A DNA stretch of 64,000 bases, taken from the NCBI RefSeq assembly GCF_029931775.1, contig NC_079328.1:8918501-8982500 (forward strand), given 5' to 3'. The notes beneath the pieces are model-generated. The model saw only the letters and a program-made list of their open reading frames with translations, did no database searches and was not told the origin of the DNA. Position 1 is the first letter of the stretch. The number at the start of each line of letters is the position of its first letter. This stretch comes from Euleptes europaea (lineage: Eukaryota > Chordata > Lepidosauria > Squamata > Sphaerodactylidae). This document shows, piece after piece, positions 44,405 to 55,845 of the stretch. The translations under genes were made by a program, and so were the position numbers.

Positions 44405-46986
44405 TGTCAGGTTCTAGGACTCCGTTGCCTCTCAGGAATCATCCACTTTACTCCAGACGTTAGCAGAGAGTTTAAAGTAGAATTTATTTGAAAGGAAGGG
44501 TACAGTAACCTATGAAACACAACGTTACAATGGCGCCAAATCATTTGGAGGGTATTCTTATAGAGTACACACACTAGCATGTTTACAAGTAACATCTTTG
44601 AAATGCAAAACATCAGAGGTTCCCCAATACCAAGAGAGAGAATTCACACCTTAAGATCAGAGCAGGATTACAATCAGGAAGTCACTTTGAAGTGGAGATC
44701 TCTCGAGCCTTTTGGCTGTTGCCTCTTCCTTCCCACGGGAAGGAGAGATGAAACGAAAGTCACCTCGCTATCCCGGGTCCGATTGCATGCCCTCGCTGAC
44801 ACTCCGCCTCCCCAAAGGCCCCCCCTCCAGATTTCCTGGTTTGTCCGGGTAATGGCGATGGAAATCCGCTACAAGGGTTGGAGCCTGTACGTGAACAGCG
44901 GACACCCACTCATCGTGACTGGAATTTAAATGTTTCCAACGCACAAGATATTCCAGTCGGCCCCTGCGCCTCCGAGAATCGAGCACCCTGGAGATTTCAA
45001 AGTGCCGTTCGCCCTGTACCATGATGGGAGTTGCCGCTTCGGGTTCGGGGTGCCATTCTGGTGCTTGTAGAAAGGGTTTTAGTAGACTCACGTGAAACAC
45101 CGGGTGCACCCCTTGTAAGGATTTGGGTAGCTCCAGCTCTACCGTAACCTCATTGATAACTCTGGAGATAGAAAATGGGCCCACAAACCGTTGGCTCAAT
45201 TTTTTACACGGGCGTAAAGACCTGAGGTTCTTAGTGGAAAGATACACCTTTTCTCCGACCCTCAATTCCCACTGAGGTGTTCTGTGTTTGTCTGCTTGTA
45301 GTTTGTACCTATCTTTAGCCTGTTCCAGGTTTTTTACAAGCCAGGGCCAAGTGTTCCTCACTGTGTGAGCCCATTTAGACACCTCGGGGGGATCGCCTTC
45401 TGGCGGGGTGGGTACAGCCCCTAATGGTCCAAAATCCATTCCATAAACTGCTTTGAATGGGCTCACCCCGGTTGCAGAGTGCACCGAGTTATTGTAGGCA
45501 TATTCTGCCAGTGGCAGCAGATCAACCCAATTGTCTTGGTGATAATTAACAAAACAACGCAAATAACATTCCATCACCGCATTAACCCTTTCGGTCTGCC
45601 CATCCGTCTGGGGGTGATAGGCAGATGACAAACCCAACTGCACACCTACAATTCCTAAAAACGCTTTCCAGAACTTGGACACAAACACGGAGCCCCTGTC
45701 ACTCAGGACCTTCCGTGGAAATCCGTGCAATTTGAATATGCAGTGCACAAACAAGCGAGCCAGTTTATGTGCAGATGGCATCCCTTCACACGGTACGAGA
45801 TGAACTTGCTTAGAGAAAAGATCCGTGATTACCCACAGGACAGTCTTCCCCTGACTGGATGGGAGGTCTGTTATGAAATCCATCCCAATCACTCGCCAGG
45901 GTGCCTCGGGAGTTTCTAGGGGCTTTAATAATCCCGGGGGTTTTCCCATCAAACGTTTACTAGTTGCGCACACAGGGCAGGATTTGATAAATACTTCGAT
46001 GTCTTGGCGCATCCCAGGCCACCAAAACTGTCTTCTTATTAGGTGTAAGGATTTAGCAAACCCAAAATGTCCCCCTATTGTTGAACTGTGGCTCCGTTCC
46101 AATATCTCCCGCCTCAGTTCCCTGGGCACGTAATGTTTGTTCTTACAGATACCGTTTTTGTCCGTCATCTGGGACGGGATAGATTCTTCCTCCCGCTCCC
46201 GTTGAAGAGCCTCCCCCCACCTTTTCTTGACTACCTCCGGGAGGCTTTCTGGAACTGCCCAGAGGCGGGGAATGGCGACATCCGACCCCGGCAAGGGGGT
46301 GGGTACCGGCCCTTCAGCCTGGTCCCTTCGCTCTATTTGGGAGATTCCCCCCCCCTCCCCAGCGGTAGTGGTTGAGAGTTCTCCGGGGACTGCTGGGGAT
46401 GAGGAGGTGGGAGCGACCACTTCACGAGGGGAACTCGAACTCGAGTCCTGTGCCGCCGCGCGGCTTTGCGCTCTGGTCAGAACTCCTGCACTATTCCCCT
46501 CTGGAGTCAAACCCAGGTGTTCCCGTGTGAAAAGAGAACCCACCGGCCGCTCAACCTGACACTCATATTGCGGCATGCGAGACAGTCCGTCTGCTAAGCA
46601 GTTTTCTTTCCCAGGCATGTGTTTGATGGTAAAATTAAACTTAGAGAAGAAGGTAGACCAACGCACTTGTTTGGCTGACAGCTTCCGCTGACCCAAAATA
46701 GATTCGAGGTTGCGGTGATCAGTACATACCACAAAGGGCTCGGCAGCCCCCTCCAGGAACTGTCGCCAAACCGTGAGTGCATGTTTAATCGCCATTGCCT
46801 CTTTTTCCCCAATACCAAGAGAGAGAATTCACACCTTAAGATCAGAGCAGGATTACAATCAGGAAGTCACTTTGAAGTGGAGATCTCTCGAGCCTTTTGG
46901 CTGTTGCCTCTTCCTTCCCACGGGAAGGAGAGATGAAACGAAAGTCACCTCGCTATCCCGGGTCCGATTGCATGCCCTCGCTGACA
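44405..46986 (-). mobile_element. Ty3/gypsy chromovirus fossil (incomplete, young)
   Basis: The left LTR is 44405-44801 (TGTCAGG...GCTGACA). A shorter copy of the same LTR forms the right end (about 46809-46986). A perfect 5-bp duplication CCAGC flanks it (44400-44404 and 46987-46991). Between the ends one long frame on the minus strand covers part of RNase H, the integrase zinc-binding and catalytic regions, and a C-terminal chromodomain. The gag, protease and most of the reverse transcriptase are absent, so the element is broken. The shared part of the two end repeats, about 178 bp, looks identical, which indicates a recent insertion. It is a different family from the 36709-43117 fossil: the LTRs are unrelated. 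Confidence 0.9.
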
Positions 46987-46991
46987 CCAGC

Positions 46992-47640
46992 GATGGAGGG
47001 AGACACGACGAAGGATTTTATCAAGAAGCTGCAGGGAATTTTAACAAGAAGCCAATGGATGCAACTACTGGGATCCTCTTTTACATTTTCAGAGGCCAGA
47101 ATTGCAGCTACTATACTGAAAAATGGGGGGGGGGGAATTGGGAAATGAAGAAGGACTGGCAGATCCCCTCCCAAAACAAGAAAATGGCTAAGATGATGCT
47201 TATTTTTGGGGTGTAAGGGAGGCACGGTGGATTTACTTTGATGAATTTTTAAATGGGAAAATTTGTTTATATATTGATCTATTCCCTTCATTATAGAATA
47301 ACAAAATGTTATATAGAGACAATGATGATATTATAATTATGTAGGACTTGAAACTGCTTATAGAAGTAGTATAGATAGTTTAAAGCAAGTCTGTATGAAA
47401 GAAATAAGGATTAGAAATTAATTTGAAATGCAAAAGTGTTAACCAGTATAATTAGTGACTGAAGAAGATGTGGGGAAGTCGTATAAAGTAGATAGCATTG
47501 AATACTATAGATAACATATTCTCGGTAATAGCAATGAGGGTTTTTTTGTTATAAGTAGTTACAACTGAACATATTGTTGAGATATGTTTAATTTTGTTCA
47601 ATTGTGGAAAATAATAAAAATAAATATTAAAAAAAGAATA
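46992..47640 (+). mobile_element. possible L1-like LINE 3' tail
   Basis: A purine-rich stretch with a G-run (47126-47135) encodes a short tail reading MAKMMLIFGV and stop, then AT-rich sequence ends in GGAAAATAATAAAAATAAAT and an A-run. The layout fits the 3' end of an L1-like LINE, but no RT motif remains to prove it. The gypsy fossil is inserted at its left edge. Confidence 0.4.
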
Positions 47641-47989
47641 AGTAAGGTTGTGCATATCGATATACCTGAACCAAAAATAAATCTGAAATTAGCCATTTTG
47701 GCAATATTTGGGTTTCGGTTTTACCAAACGCCAAAACCTGGGGATCTCCCAGAAGCCTAATAGGTGATTCCTGAAAAAGCTGAAAAATTATTCAGCTTTT
47801 TTGGGTTCCGCTATTTGCCTTTGATCAGATGTACAGTTCTGTGCTTTCTCCCATTTTTCTATCTTTTTTTGGCTGGTATTGTTAGGGCCCCATAGTAGGG
47901 ACCCATTTGAGGTTGGGGTCATGTAATTGGCGCCAGCTTGGTCCGACCAACCATTCAGTGGGTTGATATGGATCAAGTATAAGGGTTTT
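47641..47989. other. possible DNA-transposon piece
   Basis: GGTTGTGCATATCGATATACC near 47645 resembles a hAT-type end, and GGTTTCGGTTTTACC-like text follows. There is no partner end. The rest is unassigned. Confidence 0.25.
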
Positions 47990-48295
47990 TTTAAAAGACG
48001 GGGCTCACCAAGTCTCGTCCAGAGGGATATACCCTCCAGCTAAAAATAACCTGCTTCAACAGTTGCTCACTCCACCAGGCTTACAAAGGAAACTTCCTCA
48101 CCCACACAGATGAGAATTCTCCTTCAGACAGCCCCTGTGGTCTGGCTCCAACTATATTATATTTGATTTAATGTTGAAGACAAATGCCTAAGAATTTGTT
48201 AAAGTCCTTTTTCTTACATTATATGGAAGGTAATGTCAACTGAATATGTTATAATTGTTGAAAAACAATAAAAATATATTTTTTTTAAAAAAGAG
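47990..48295 (+). mobile_element. possible L1-like LINE 3' tail
   Basis: The stretch ends TTGAAAAACAATAAAAATAT and an A-rich run, like the 47.6-kb tail. It is 5'-truncated and has no coding motif left. Confidence 0.35.
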
Positions 48296-49726
48296 ACTTC
48301 AGCTGGCTCCGATATTCCCCCCCCCCAAAAAAAAAACCCCTGCTGTCAAACTAAAGCCCTGAGTAGAGGCTTCGTTTCGCCGCACCATGACCATCTCTTG
48401 AAATCAGTTTTTTGATGACCACATTAAAAGACTGTTCACAGGATGTCATTTGCCACCAAAATAAATGTTTTCTGTACCTTCTTTTTCTTGCATTTAAGCC
48501 TTTTTCCTCAGTTTGGAAGCTAATTTACATGGACATCATGCTATGCACCCCAGATACAAAGGGAGCCCCAGACTTTGAGGTGCCAGCCTGCCAATCGGCT
48601 CTTTCCGCCAGTCCTCAGCAACACTGAACTTCTGAACCTGAAAACTGATGGACAGTTCTGCTCACAAATGCCTGGAGGATCAGGGCGACCCCTTTGCTGT
48701 CCCATAAAATTGGAAGTAGGTAGACTATAGTGGGAAAAGCATCAGTTTTAAACAAGTATATTCTTGCTGTTGTTACCAGTACTTTTGTTTGTTTTTCAGC
48801 CTCAGAGAAGAGCTTTTAGAGACGCGTATTAAAAAAGCTCTCAGACTTGATCCTTGTTTAAAATGGTGTTTGTTTTTCATCTCCTAGCTTCAGTGGAATG
48901 CAGGTTAGCTCAAATGTATGTTCTGTTTACAAAGGTGCTCTTCTCCTTTGTCTATACAGCTCTGTATGTGTCCCCCCCCCCCAAATTTCTACCCAAAGTT
49001 AACAAAATTCACAAGCAGTGTTTGTTCCTCCAGACTACCTGAAGAGATTGTTACTTGTGACCCACCTCCACTGGACCATATTCACACTTGCCTCAAAATG
49101 AGACTTTTAGCCTTTCTGTGTGAAAAGGCTGTGAAAGTTATACAGGGAAGATGGGGACATCTTACTGGGGTGACCACAAATCTTTATACTTTCCAGTAAG
49201 GAAGGGAAAAGATGCTGGGGTCCTGAACATCCTATGAGCCAGAGGGAGTTCCAACTAGGCCAAAGATTTATGTAGCGGCCATTTATATAGAAGCATATTC
49301 ACCCAACACTGTCCTTGAACCTCTTTCGGGCAATTTGGGTTGACATTCAGGAAGGCGTTTGTAATGCAGATGAGCATTCTGACCTTTGGCTTTCCAGGCA
49401 CATCAAAAATCTGACTGAGGCCAGAGTCACTGTATTTCATTAATGAACTTCAGAGGACACCCAGCTTCTCCCACCCCTTAGGGTCTCAAGGTGGCTCACA
49501 GAAAAAGAGCTCTCAGTCTTACAGTGCAAACTTATGCACTTTTACTTAGACTTTCTTCTGGGTAAATGTATGTTGGATCAAGCTATTAATGGGAGGGGTA
49601 TCAAAGCAAGCCTATAAAGTCGATGGCAGAAGAGGGAAAGAAGCATCAGCAATAGACTGGTCTGGGCACTGGAGCAGCAAGTCCTCTGGGGACTGCTAGA
49701 GCCCCCCCCCTCCCTGCCCCTCACAT
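48296..49726. other. unassigned intergenic DNA
   Basis: Several C/A runs (48318-48342, 48972-48983) and a worn SINE-tail-like piece near 49480-49510 are present. Fragments of the GCAAACTTATGC-type squamate motif lie near 49520-49575. No gene. Confidence 0.4.
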
Positions 49727-49945
49727 GAATACACAGGAAGTTGCCTTAAACGGGATCAGGCCATCAGGACATCAAGGTCAGCCTTGTCTACTCTGACTGG
49801 CAGCAGCTCTCCAGGGTCTCAGGCAGAGGTCTTTCACATCACCTCCTCTCTGGTCTTTTTAACTGGAGATGACGGGGGTTGAACCTGGGACCTTCCGCAT
49901 GCACAGCAGAGGCTTTCCCACCAAACTATGGCCCCTCCAAAAGCC
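49727..49945 (-). mobile_element. tRNA-derived SINE
   Basis: A minus-strand copy of the 'GGGGCTGTGGCTCAG' family: the tail lies at 49727 and the head with the B-box-like part at about 49870-49945. Moderately diverged. Confidence 0.75.
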
Positions 49946-50220
49946 AAGAATGTCTCCCCATCGCCCCATGGCCAGCCGTCGCTCTGGACCCTTTCCTAAC
50001 ACTAATATCTTCTCTTCATCTCACTCCCCCCATTCCTGCACAGTGGGAGGGCAGGGAACCACTTTCAGAGCACAGGTGAAGTCCAGGTGGGCAGTGGACC
50101 TGGGCCCTCTGAGCAAAGTCTGAAGCCTTCCTCCAGCCTCAGGAACTTGTCTTTTCCATACAGGGCCAAGCCTCCGACAGAAGAGCCACTCCAGCAAGCG
50201 GAACTTCCTTCTGCCTAACT

Positions 50221-50414
50221 TGTTGGCCAACTCCAGACTGGGAAATTCCTGGAGCTTTGAGGGTAGAGGCTGGGGAAGGGAGGGAGCTCAGCATGGCAGT
50301 GATGTCAGACAGTCACCCTCCAAAGCTGCCCTTTTCTCCAAGGGAGCTCATCTCTAGTCTAGAGATCAATTGTAATCCCAGGAGATCTCCAGCCCCACCC
50401 CCCAAAGTTGGCAA
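50221..50414 (+). mobile_element. hAT-type MITE, diverged
   Basis: It matches the 7049 family in order (CCAACTCCAGACTGGGAAAT, CCTTTTCTCCAAGGGAGCTC, GGAGATCTCCAGCCCC, AAAGTTGGCAAC) but both ends have drifted and no 8-bp duplication is clear. Confidence 0.6.
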
Positions 50415-50476
50415 CAAGGCAGGACTCCTGCCCTCTTCTCTGTATACAAAAAGAAAAAGTGTCCACGGGGGAACAG

Positions 50477-50518
50477 GGAGCCTTGCCAGGTGGCTCGGGA
50501 GCCTTGCCAGGTGGCTCT
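50477..50518. repeat. 21-bp tandem pair
   Basis: The unit GGGAGCCTTGCCAGGTGGCT plus C occurs twice in a row. Confidence 0.6.
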
Positions 50519-50585
50519 GGGGCCTTCCCTGCGTCATCCCGTCCAGGCACCAAACCCACCCCCATGGGCAACTGATGCAGGGCTG

Positions 50586-50843
50586 TTTCCCTGCGGTCAT
50601 CCCGCCCACTACTTCAGGGCTTTGCTTTGATGATGCATGCACTTTCTGACTGTCAGAGGTTTCCTCACTTTCCCTGTGGGTTTCCCTGCATTTTCTGTGT
50701 GTGTTCCGGATGCTGGTTCAACACGGATCCAGAAAACGGAGGGCAAAACGTGGGGAAACAGGTGGGAAGAGGGAGACGGTCAGAAAATGCATGCAACATC
50801 AAAGCAAAGCCCCGAAGTAGTGGGCGGGATGACCCTGAGGAAA
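50586..50843. mobile_element. 258-bp fold-back element
   Basis: The left arm (50586-50654) and right arm (50775-50843) are inverted copies, each about 69 bp, covering TCATCCCGCCCACTACTTC, GGCTTTGCTTTGATG, ATGCATGCA and TCTGAC. The inside also pairs in part (TTTTCTGTG with CAGAAAAC). It has no coding capacity. It is probably a MITE of unknown superfamily. Confidence 0.7.
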
Positions 50844-51529
50844 TGGCCAGAGATTCCTCCTGGTCCCGCTAATGCTAGAAGCCTCCAGCTTTCGAGGCAG
50901 GAGACCCCCGGCGCCTCCCTCCCAAGCAGCCGGGCTTCGGCGGGTCAGTTCCCCACTCTCTGCTGATCAGGTCTGGCCCGCTGGCCCTGCAGACAGGCCG
51001 CCGAGCAGAGCAGAGCCCAGGCCGCCCCCCACACACACACCCGAGGGGTCGACGCCCACCCGGGCGCAGGCAAAATCCAGCGGCGGCAGCAAGACGACGG
51101 GAAACAGGGTCGCGATCCACCAAGGGGTTTTCTGGCGCACCCCTTCCTCTTCAGCGCATTTCAGGGGGGGGGCTCCATTGATGAGGGGGGCATCCATAGA
51201 GGATGGGTTGTCTGGAAAGGAGAATAAACGGCGTCGGAAACTGAGGTTCTTTACCTAGATGGTTTCAGCCCTTCTCTTTTTCCGGTTTCCCTGCGCGGTG
51301 CGACTGATGTTTCAGCCCTGCAATGAAAAACCAAGCGCTAAGTGGGTTTTTTTGGAAAAAAGAAATTATTTTCCCCAGGACCACCGAATTCCCTCGCTTT
51401 AAGACCCCTGTTTTAAAAATAGCTGAGAGCTACAGCGGTCGTCTAGTTCGGAGGATTTCCATACTAGTGCCGATGCATTTCTTAGAAGGAAACTCTTCGG
51501 TCCCTGAGGAGTTTTTCTTGCGGAGTTCT
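50844..51529. other. GC-rich shoulder upstream of NKX2-4
   Basis: 50870-51250 is CpG-rich and has open frames on both strands that overlap each other, a sign of composition and not of coding. It may be a separate small CpG island. 51250-51529 is unassigned. Confidence 0.4.
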
Positions 51530-51765
51530 TATTTATTTATTTGCTTCGTTCACACCTCGCTTTTCTCCCCAGTGGGATCCCAAAGCGGTTGACATGGCTC
51601 CCCTTTCCTCCATTCTATCTTCACAACAACCCTGTGAGATTGGTCAGGCTGACAGTGTGTGACTGGCCAAGCCAGCTTCCACTAGCAGAGAGGACACTCG
51701 AACCTAAGCCTCGCAGATCTTCGTCCGACACTCCAGCCACTGCCCCCATCTGGCTTCCATAAGGC
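51530..51765 (-). mobile_element. tRNA-derived SINE
   Basis: In reverse: a head with the GGTTCGAGTGTCC-like box near 51695, and a tail GGGATCCCACTGGGGAGAAA with a TAAATAAATAAG end. It belongs to the 15010 family. Confidence 0.7.
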
Positions 51766-52192
51766 ACCCAGGTTTGTAACCAAGTCACTGCAGGTCGGGA
51801 AACAAACTGGGGGCTCGGAGCGAGAGTCTAATCCTCCCCCCGGCATGGAGCCCCAACGCCCCATCTTCATTCTCTGGTGCGCGGTTTTGCCCCAATTCTA
51901 GAGCAGGGCCCACTCACCGGCAGTGGGGAAGACTGGGTTCCGCTTCCCTCGACTCCAAGCTGCTTAACTCTGACTGGATCGCCCTGCTTCCGCTAGGCCT
52001 AGTTTCTCAGGGCTATCTCTGGACTTCAGGTGGACTCTGCTCCCTGCGCCCACGCCCACACAAGACCCCCGCCCGCACCTGGGGAACCAGCCCTGCAGGG
52101 GCGTAGACTTTCCAATTTCCCGGGGGGGGGAGGGCTGGGGATGGGCCAGAGGCATTGCTATGGCATCATAGGGAGGGGCTTCAAAGGAAGGT
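51766..52192. other. unassigned spacer
   Basis: A G-run lies near 52121-52129. No gene. Confidence 0.4.
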
Positions 52193-52331
52193 GGGGTTGT
52201 GGGTAGGGGCTTCAGTGCCATAGAGTCCAATTGCCAAAGCGGCCATTTTCTCCAGGTAAACTAATCTCTATCGGCTGGAGATCAGTTTTAACAGCAGATC
52301 TCCAGCCGCCTCCTGGAGGTTGGCAACCCTA
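52193..52331 (+). mobile_element. hAT-type MITE, 3' part
   Basis: The right two thirds of the family are present (GAGTCCAATTGCCAAAGCGG, CCATTTTCTCCAGG, CTCCTGGAGGTTGGCAACCC). The left end is not clear. Confidence 0.65.
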
Positions 52332-52829
52332 TTAGTGGTAAACCCACACAGATTGCGTCATCTAGGTACAACCGGCTGGTTAAGATGTAACAATTCAAAA
52401 TACCCTGTTCTTAAATGAACCTGAATGTGTTTGACTGTGCTTCAGCTGCTATTGTAACTGAGCCCCTCATGTGGGCACTGGTTGGGGGGGGGGGGTCAGG
52501 CCCCCACGGCCAAGTTGGGGGGGAGCTTGAGCCCCTCAGCCGCCCCGCATAGTTTACGCCTATGAAGCCCTGGACAAGCTAGCCTTCTGTGCGAAAGGAA
52601 ATTTATTGCATTTGGTTATTAATTTATTTGCAAAATCTATCCCCGCATTTCTGCCCTCATATGTCAGCAGATTAAAGAGATATGTGATTAAAAAAACACC
52701 TCTTTAAAAACCATCAAAGCCAAAGAAAAACAGGTCATGAAAACCATTAAAACTAAAATAGACATGGAAAACCATAAGAACTGCAGTTACAATGTAGGGC
52801 AGGAAGGAAAGATCGTTGAGGGAGGGAAT
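52332..52829. other. unassigned spacer before the CpG-rich domain
   Basis: There is a G-run near 52483-52494 and a SINE-tail-like AT-rich stretch near 52600-52760. No gene. Confidence 0.4.
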
Positions 52830-54722
52830 GCCTCCCGGTGAGAACGAAAAGGTCTTCACCCACTCCCTGCCCACCCGCCGGGAGATACCGCGGGATCCGA
52901 CGTGAACACACAGTGGGGAGGGGAGATCACTTGCATTCCTCTCCCCTTCTTCAGCACTCAGCACTCCCCTGGCCACGACTGAAAAAGAGAGCGACAAAAG
53001 CATGTGCAAAGTGCATTTCCCGCCCGCCCGAACCACTGCTGTCCACGAGTTTTAGACTTCCGGATCAGAGTGGCCTTGGCGGCAGGAGCCCAACAGGCCG
53101 GAGTCACGTCGGTTATGTCCAGGCATTGGGCGGCCAGCCTCAGGGGTGGAGAAGGAGCGGAGAGGCCGCAGCTGGACAGCTTGCCAGTCCCCAAGAAGGC
53201 TGAAGGGGTCGCCAGGGGTTGAAACCGGGAGGGGGGAGATGCGCCTGGCGGGGGGGGGGGGCTCTGAGAACCGCAGCCGCGGAGTTGCCTCTTGGGCTGC
53301 CCAAATTTGGGGGGGTTTTTTTGCACTTCATTTTCAAGCGCGCCTCTTTCTTCTCCGACGCAGCTGCTCCATTTCGCCGGTGGGAATCGGGTCGTTTTCT
53401 CCGACGACGCCGTCGCTGGCCGCGCTCCCCTGCCAGCCCGGACTGCTCTTCACGGCCCCCCCCACGCCCCCAGACACGCGAGCTGCACAGATCTCCGCTG
53501 GCCGGGTGCCAGAAGGTGAAGACCTGGGCGCCCCAGGAGGCCGCCGAAGGTGGGGAGCCAGAGGCAGGGGGGCCGCGTCCTGGGGCGGCGTCGACCCCCC
53601 CCTCCCCCGGACCCGCTGCCTCGACGGGCTGCCCGACACTGCTGTGCCATGGCACTCGCCTTCCCCGCCCAGAGTTCAGGCGGACCGGAGAATCCCGCCG
53701 GGTCGTCGGCCCCGAGACCCCTCCCCAGGCCCCCTCGGGGCAGCCCGCGCCCTCGCCTCTGGGGCCCGCTCCGCCGAACCCGCCGCCTCCCGCCGGGCGC
53801 CTCAACCCAGGAGCAGAGGCCGGCGGCCCCACCGACGGCCAGCCTCTTTGGCGGAGCGCTGAAGTCCGCTGGGGGTGCCGGGAGGGCAGGCTTCCCAGGG
53901 CGACTTCCCTGCAGCTCTACCCAGGGGCTCGGGGAGGGGGCCAGGCGCTCTCCCCGCCCCATCGCGCTGGCTGGGCCACCAGCCCTGCCCCGGAGGTCAG
54001 CCGTCGCCTCCCTCTTCACCTCACTGTCCGGCGCCCTGGAGCTGGACGGGCCCTGCCCGGCTCTCGTGTACCCCCTTTTTCAGACGTGAGTTGGGAGTCG
54101 CGTGTTAAGATTCGATGGCAAAGGGCGCACGTCTAGCAGCGCAGTTGGGCGGCGGGTCCCTGCAAGCCCTCTGCGCCTAGAGAGGCTGCGCCGGCGCCAA
54201 AGGGCAATGCGGGACGGGCGGGGGGGGGTCGCCAGCGGAGGAGGGAGGGTCCTCTTTGGAGGGTCTGGGAATGGGGGGTGCGCACTTGTGGGATCCCTCA
54301 CCGCGGCTTTGGGGGAGGCCTCTGAAGGGGGGGTGAAGGCGAGGGAAAGCAGGGCTAAGGAGGCGGAGGGCGTACCCTGGGCGGGCGCCCCATCCCGACA
54401 GGGTGCGCAGCAGTCCAGACAGGTCTCCTCGGGGGGAGGGATGCGGGCGCCGCCGCCTGGCTGTGCTGAGGCTCCGCCCCCGCCCCGGGCGCCGCCAGAC
54501 TGCGCTCCCCCCCCCAGCCGGAGGAAGGGGGCGGGCCGGGCCGGCGCGCCCCCTCCCCTCCCCTCCCCCCCCCCCCGGCGCCTGGCCGCCTTCCCGCGCA
54601 GCCCCGCCGGCGGCGCTCAGCCCCCTCCGGCTCCCGAGTCCGCAGCCGCGCCGGGCGGGCGGGCGGGCGGGCGAGGAGCCAGCGGGGAGCCCCCGGGGCG
54701 GCGTCGGGGCGGCCGGCGCGCC

Positions 54723-55845
54723 ATGTCGCTCAGCCCCAGGCACACGACGCCCTTCTCCGTCTCCGACATCCTCAGCCCCATGGACGAGCCCTACAAGAAG
54801 TTCGGCGGCGCCCTGGAGGGCAGCCTGGGCGCCCCGCTGGCCGCGGGAGGGGCCGCCGCCTACCGCCCGCCGCCCCCGCCGCAGCACCCCATGGCCGCCC
54901 ACAACTACCACCCCATGGCGCACCCCGCCGCCGCCCCCCAGTTCGCCCACGGCCCCGTGGCCGGCTACTGCAACGGCGGCCTGGGCAACGTGGCCGACCT
55001 GGCGCCCTACTCCGACGGCGGGCGGGGCGGCGCCGGCGCCCCGGGCTGGTACGGCGCCAACGCCGACCCCCGCTACCCCACCAGTAAGTACCAGCGGGCC
55101 GGGGGCGGGCAGCGGGCGGGGAGCATGCCGAGGCGCGCCGGCGGAACTCACCGGCCTCCTCCCTGTGTGTTGTTGTGTGTGCTCAGTTTCCAGGCTGATG
55201 GGCGCCTCGGGGGGCATGAGCGTGGCCGGCATGGGCGCCCTGTCCGGGATGGCGGAGGCGGCCAAGTCGCTGGGCCCCGGGCTGCACGCCGCGCCCCGTC
55301 GCAAGCGGCGGGTGCTCTTCTCGCAGGCGCAGGTCTACGAGCTGGAGCGGCGCTTCAAGCAGCAGAAGTACCTGTCGGCCCCGGAGCGCGAGCACCTGGC
55401 CAGCCTCATCCACCTGACGCCCACCCAGGTGAAGATCTGGTTCCAGAACCACCGCTACAAGATGAAGCGCCAAGCCAAGGACAAGGCGGCCCAGCAGCCC
55501 CCGCCGCCCGACGGGGGGGCCGGCCTGGGCCAGGCGCAGCCGCCGCCCCAGCCCGCGCCCCCCGCCGCCGCCGCCGCCGCCTCCTCCTCGCCCCGACGCG
55601 TGGCCGTGCCGGTGCTGGTGAAGGACGGCAAGCCCTGCCCGCACAGCGCCGCCGCCTCGTCCGCGCCGTCGGGCCAGCAGCACCCGGTGCCCTTGCTGGG
55701 CCAGGCGCCCGACCTGGAGGAGCTCTCGCCCAGCCCGCCGGCCCTGCACAGCCAGGTGGGCGGCCTGGCCCAGCTCGACGCCGCCGCCGTCGACTACAGC
55801 GGCGGCCTGGTCAACGCCAGCTTGCTCTACGGCCGGACGTGGTAA
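54723..55845 (+). CDS. NKX2-4: NK2 homeobox 4 (NKX2-4), two exons
   Basis: A homeodomain transcription factor of the NKX2-1/NKX2-4 group, acting in the nucleus; relatives pattern ventral forebrain and endoderm. Exon 1 is 54723-55083 and exon 2 is 55187-55845; joined they give 339 residues. The donor GTAAGTA and the acceptor GTGTGCTCAG split an Ile codon and restore the conserved ISRLMG junction. The TN repressor motif [11 protein letters not shown] is at residues 9-19. The homeodomain is 158-217 ([10 protein letters not shown] to YKMKRQA) with Gln50, Asn51 and the NK2-class Tyr54. The NK2-specific domain [15 protein letters not shown] is at 257-271. The C-terminus is [13 protein letters not shown] and LLYGRTW. 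MSLSP at the start and the [13 protein letters not shown]-like tail favour NKX2-4 over NKX2-1. Pro- and Ala-rich linkers and extreme GC are normal for this family. The start was chosen by homology; the frame is open further upstream. It looks complete. Confidence 0.93.
55084..55186 (+). other. NKX2-4 intron, 103 bp
   Basis: It starts GTAAGTA and ends with a T/G-rich tract and CAG. Its position matches the single coding intron of the NKX2-1/NKX2-4 genes. It is very short. Confidence 0.85.

Noticed and set aside
53140-54136. Long open frames on both strands upstream of NKX2-4 (for example 53219-54136, 305 codons)
   Set aside because: They overlap in all frames, are dominated by Pro, Arg, Gly and Ala, and have no domain. 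High GC removes stop codons, so they reflect composition.
54723-55845. Identification of the homeobox gene as NKX2-1
   Set aside because: The homeodomain is near-identical in both, but the MSLSP start and the [12 protein letters not shown] region near the C-terminus fit NKX2-4, and the long Gln/His-rich C-terminal linker of NKX2-1 is absent.
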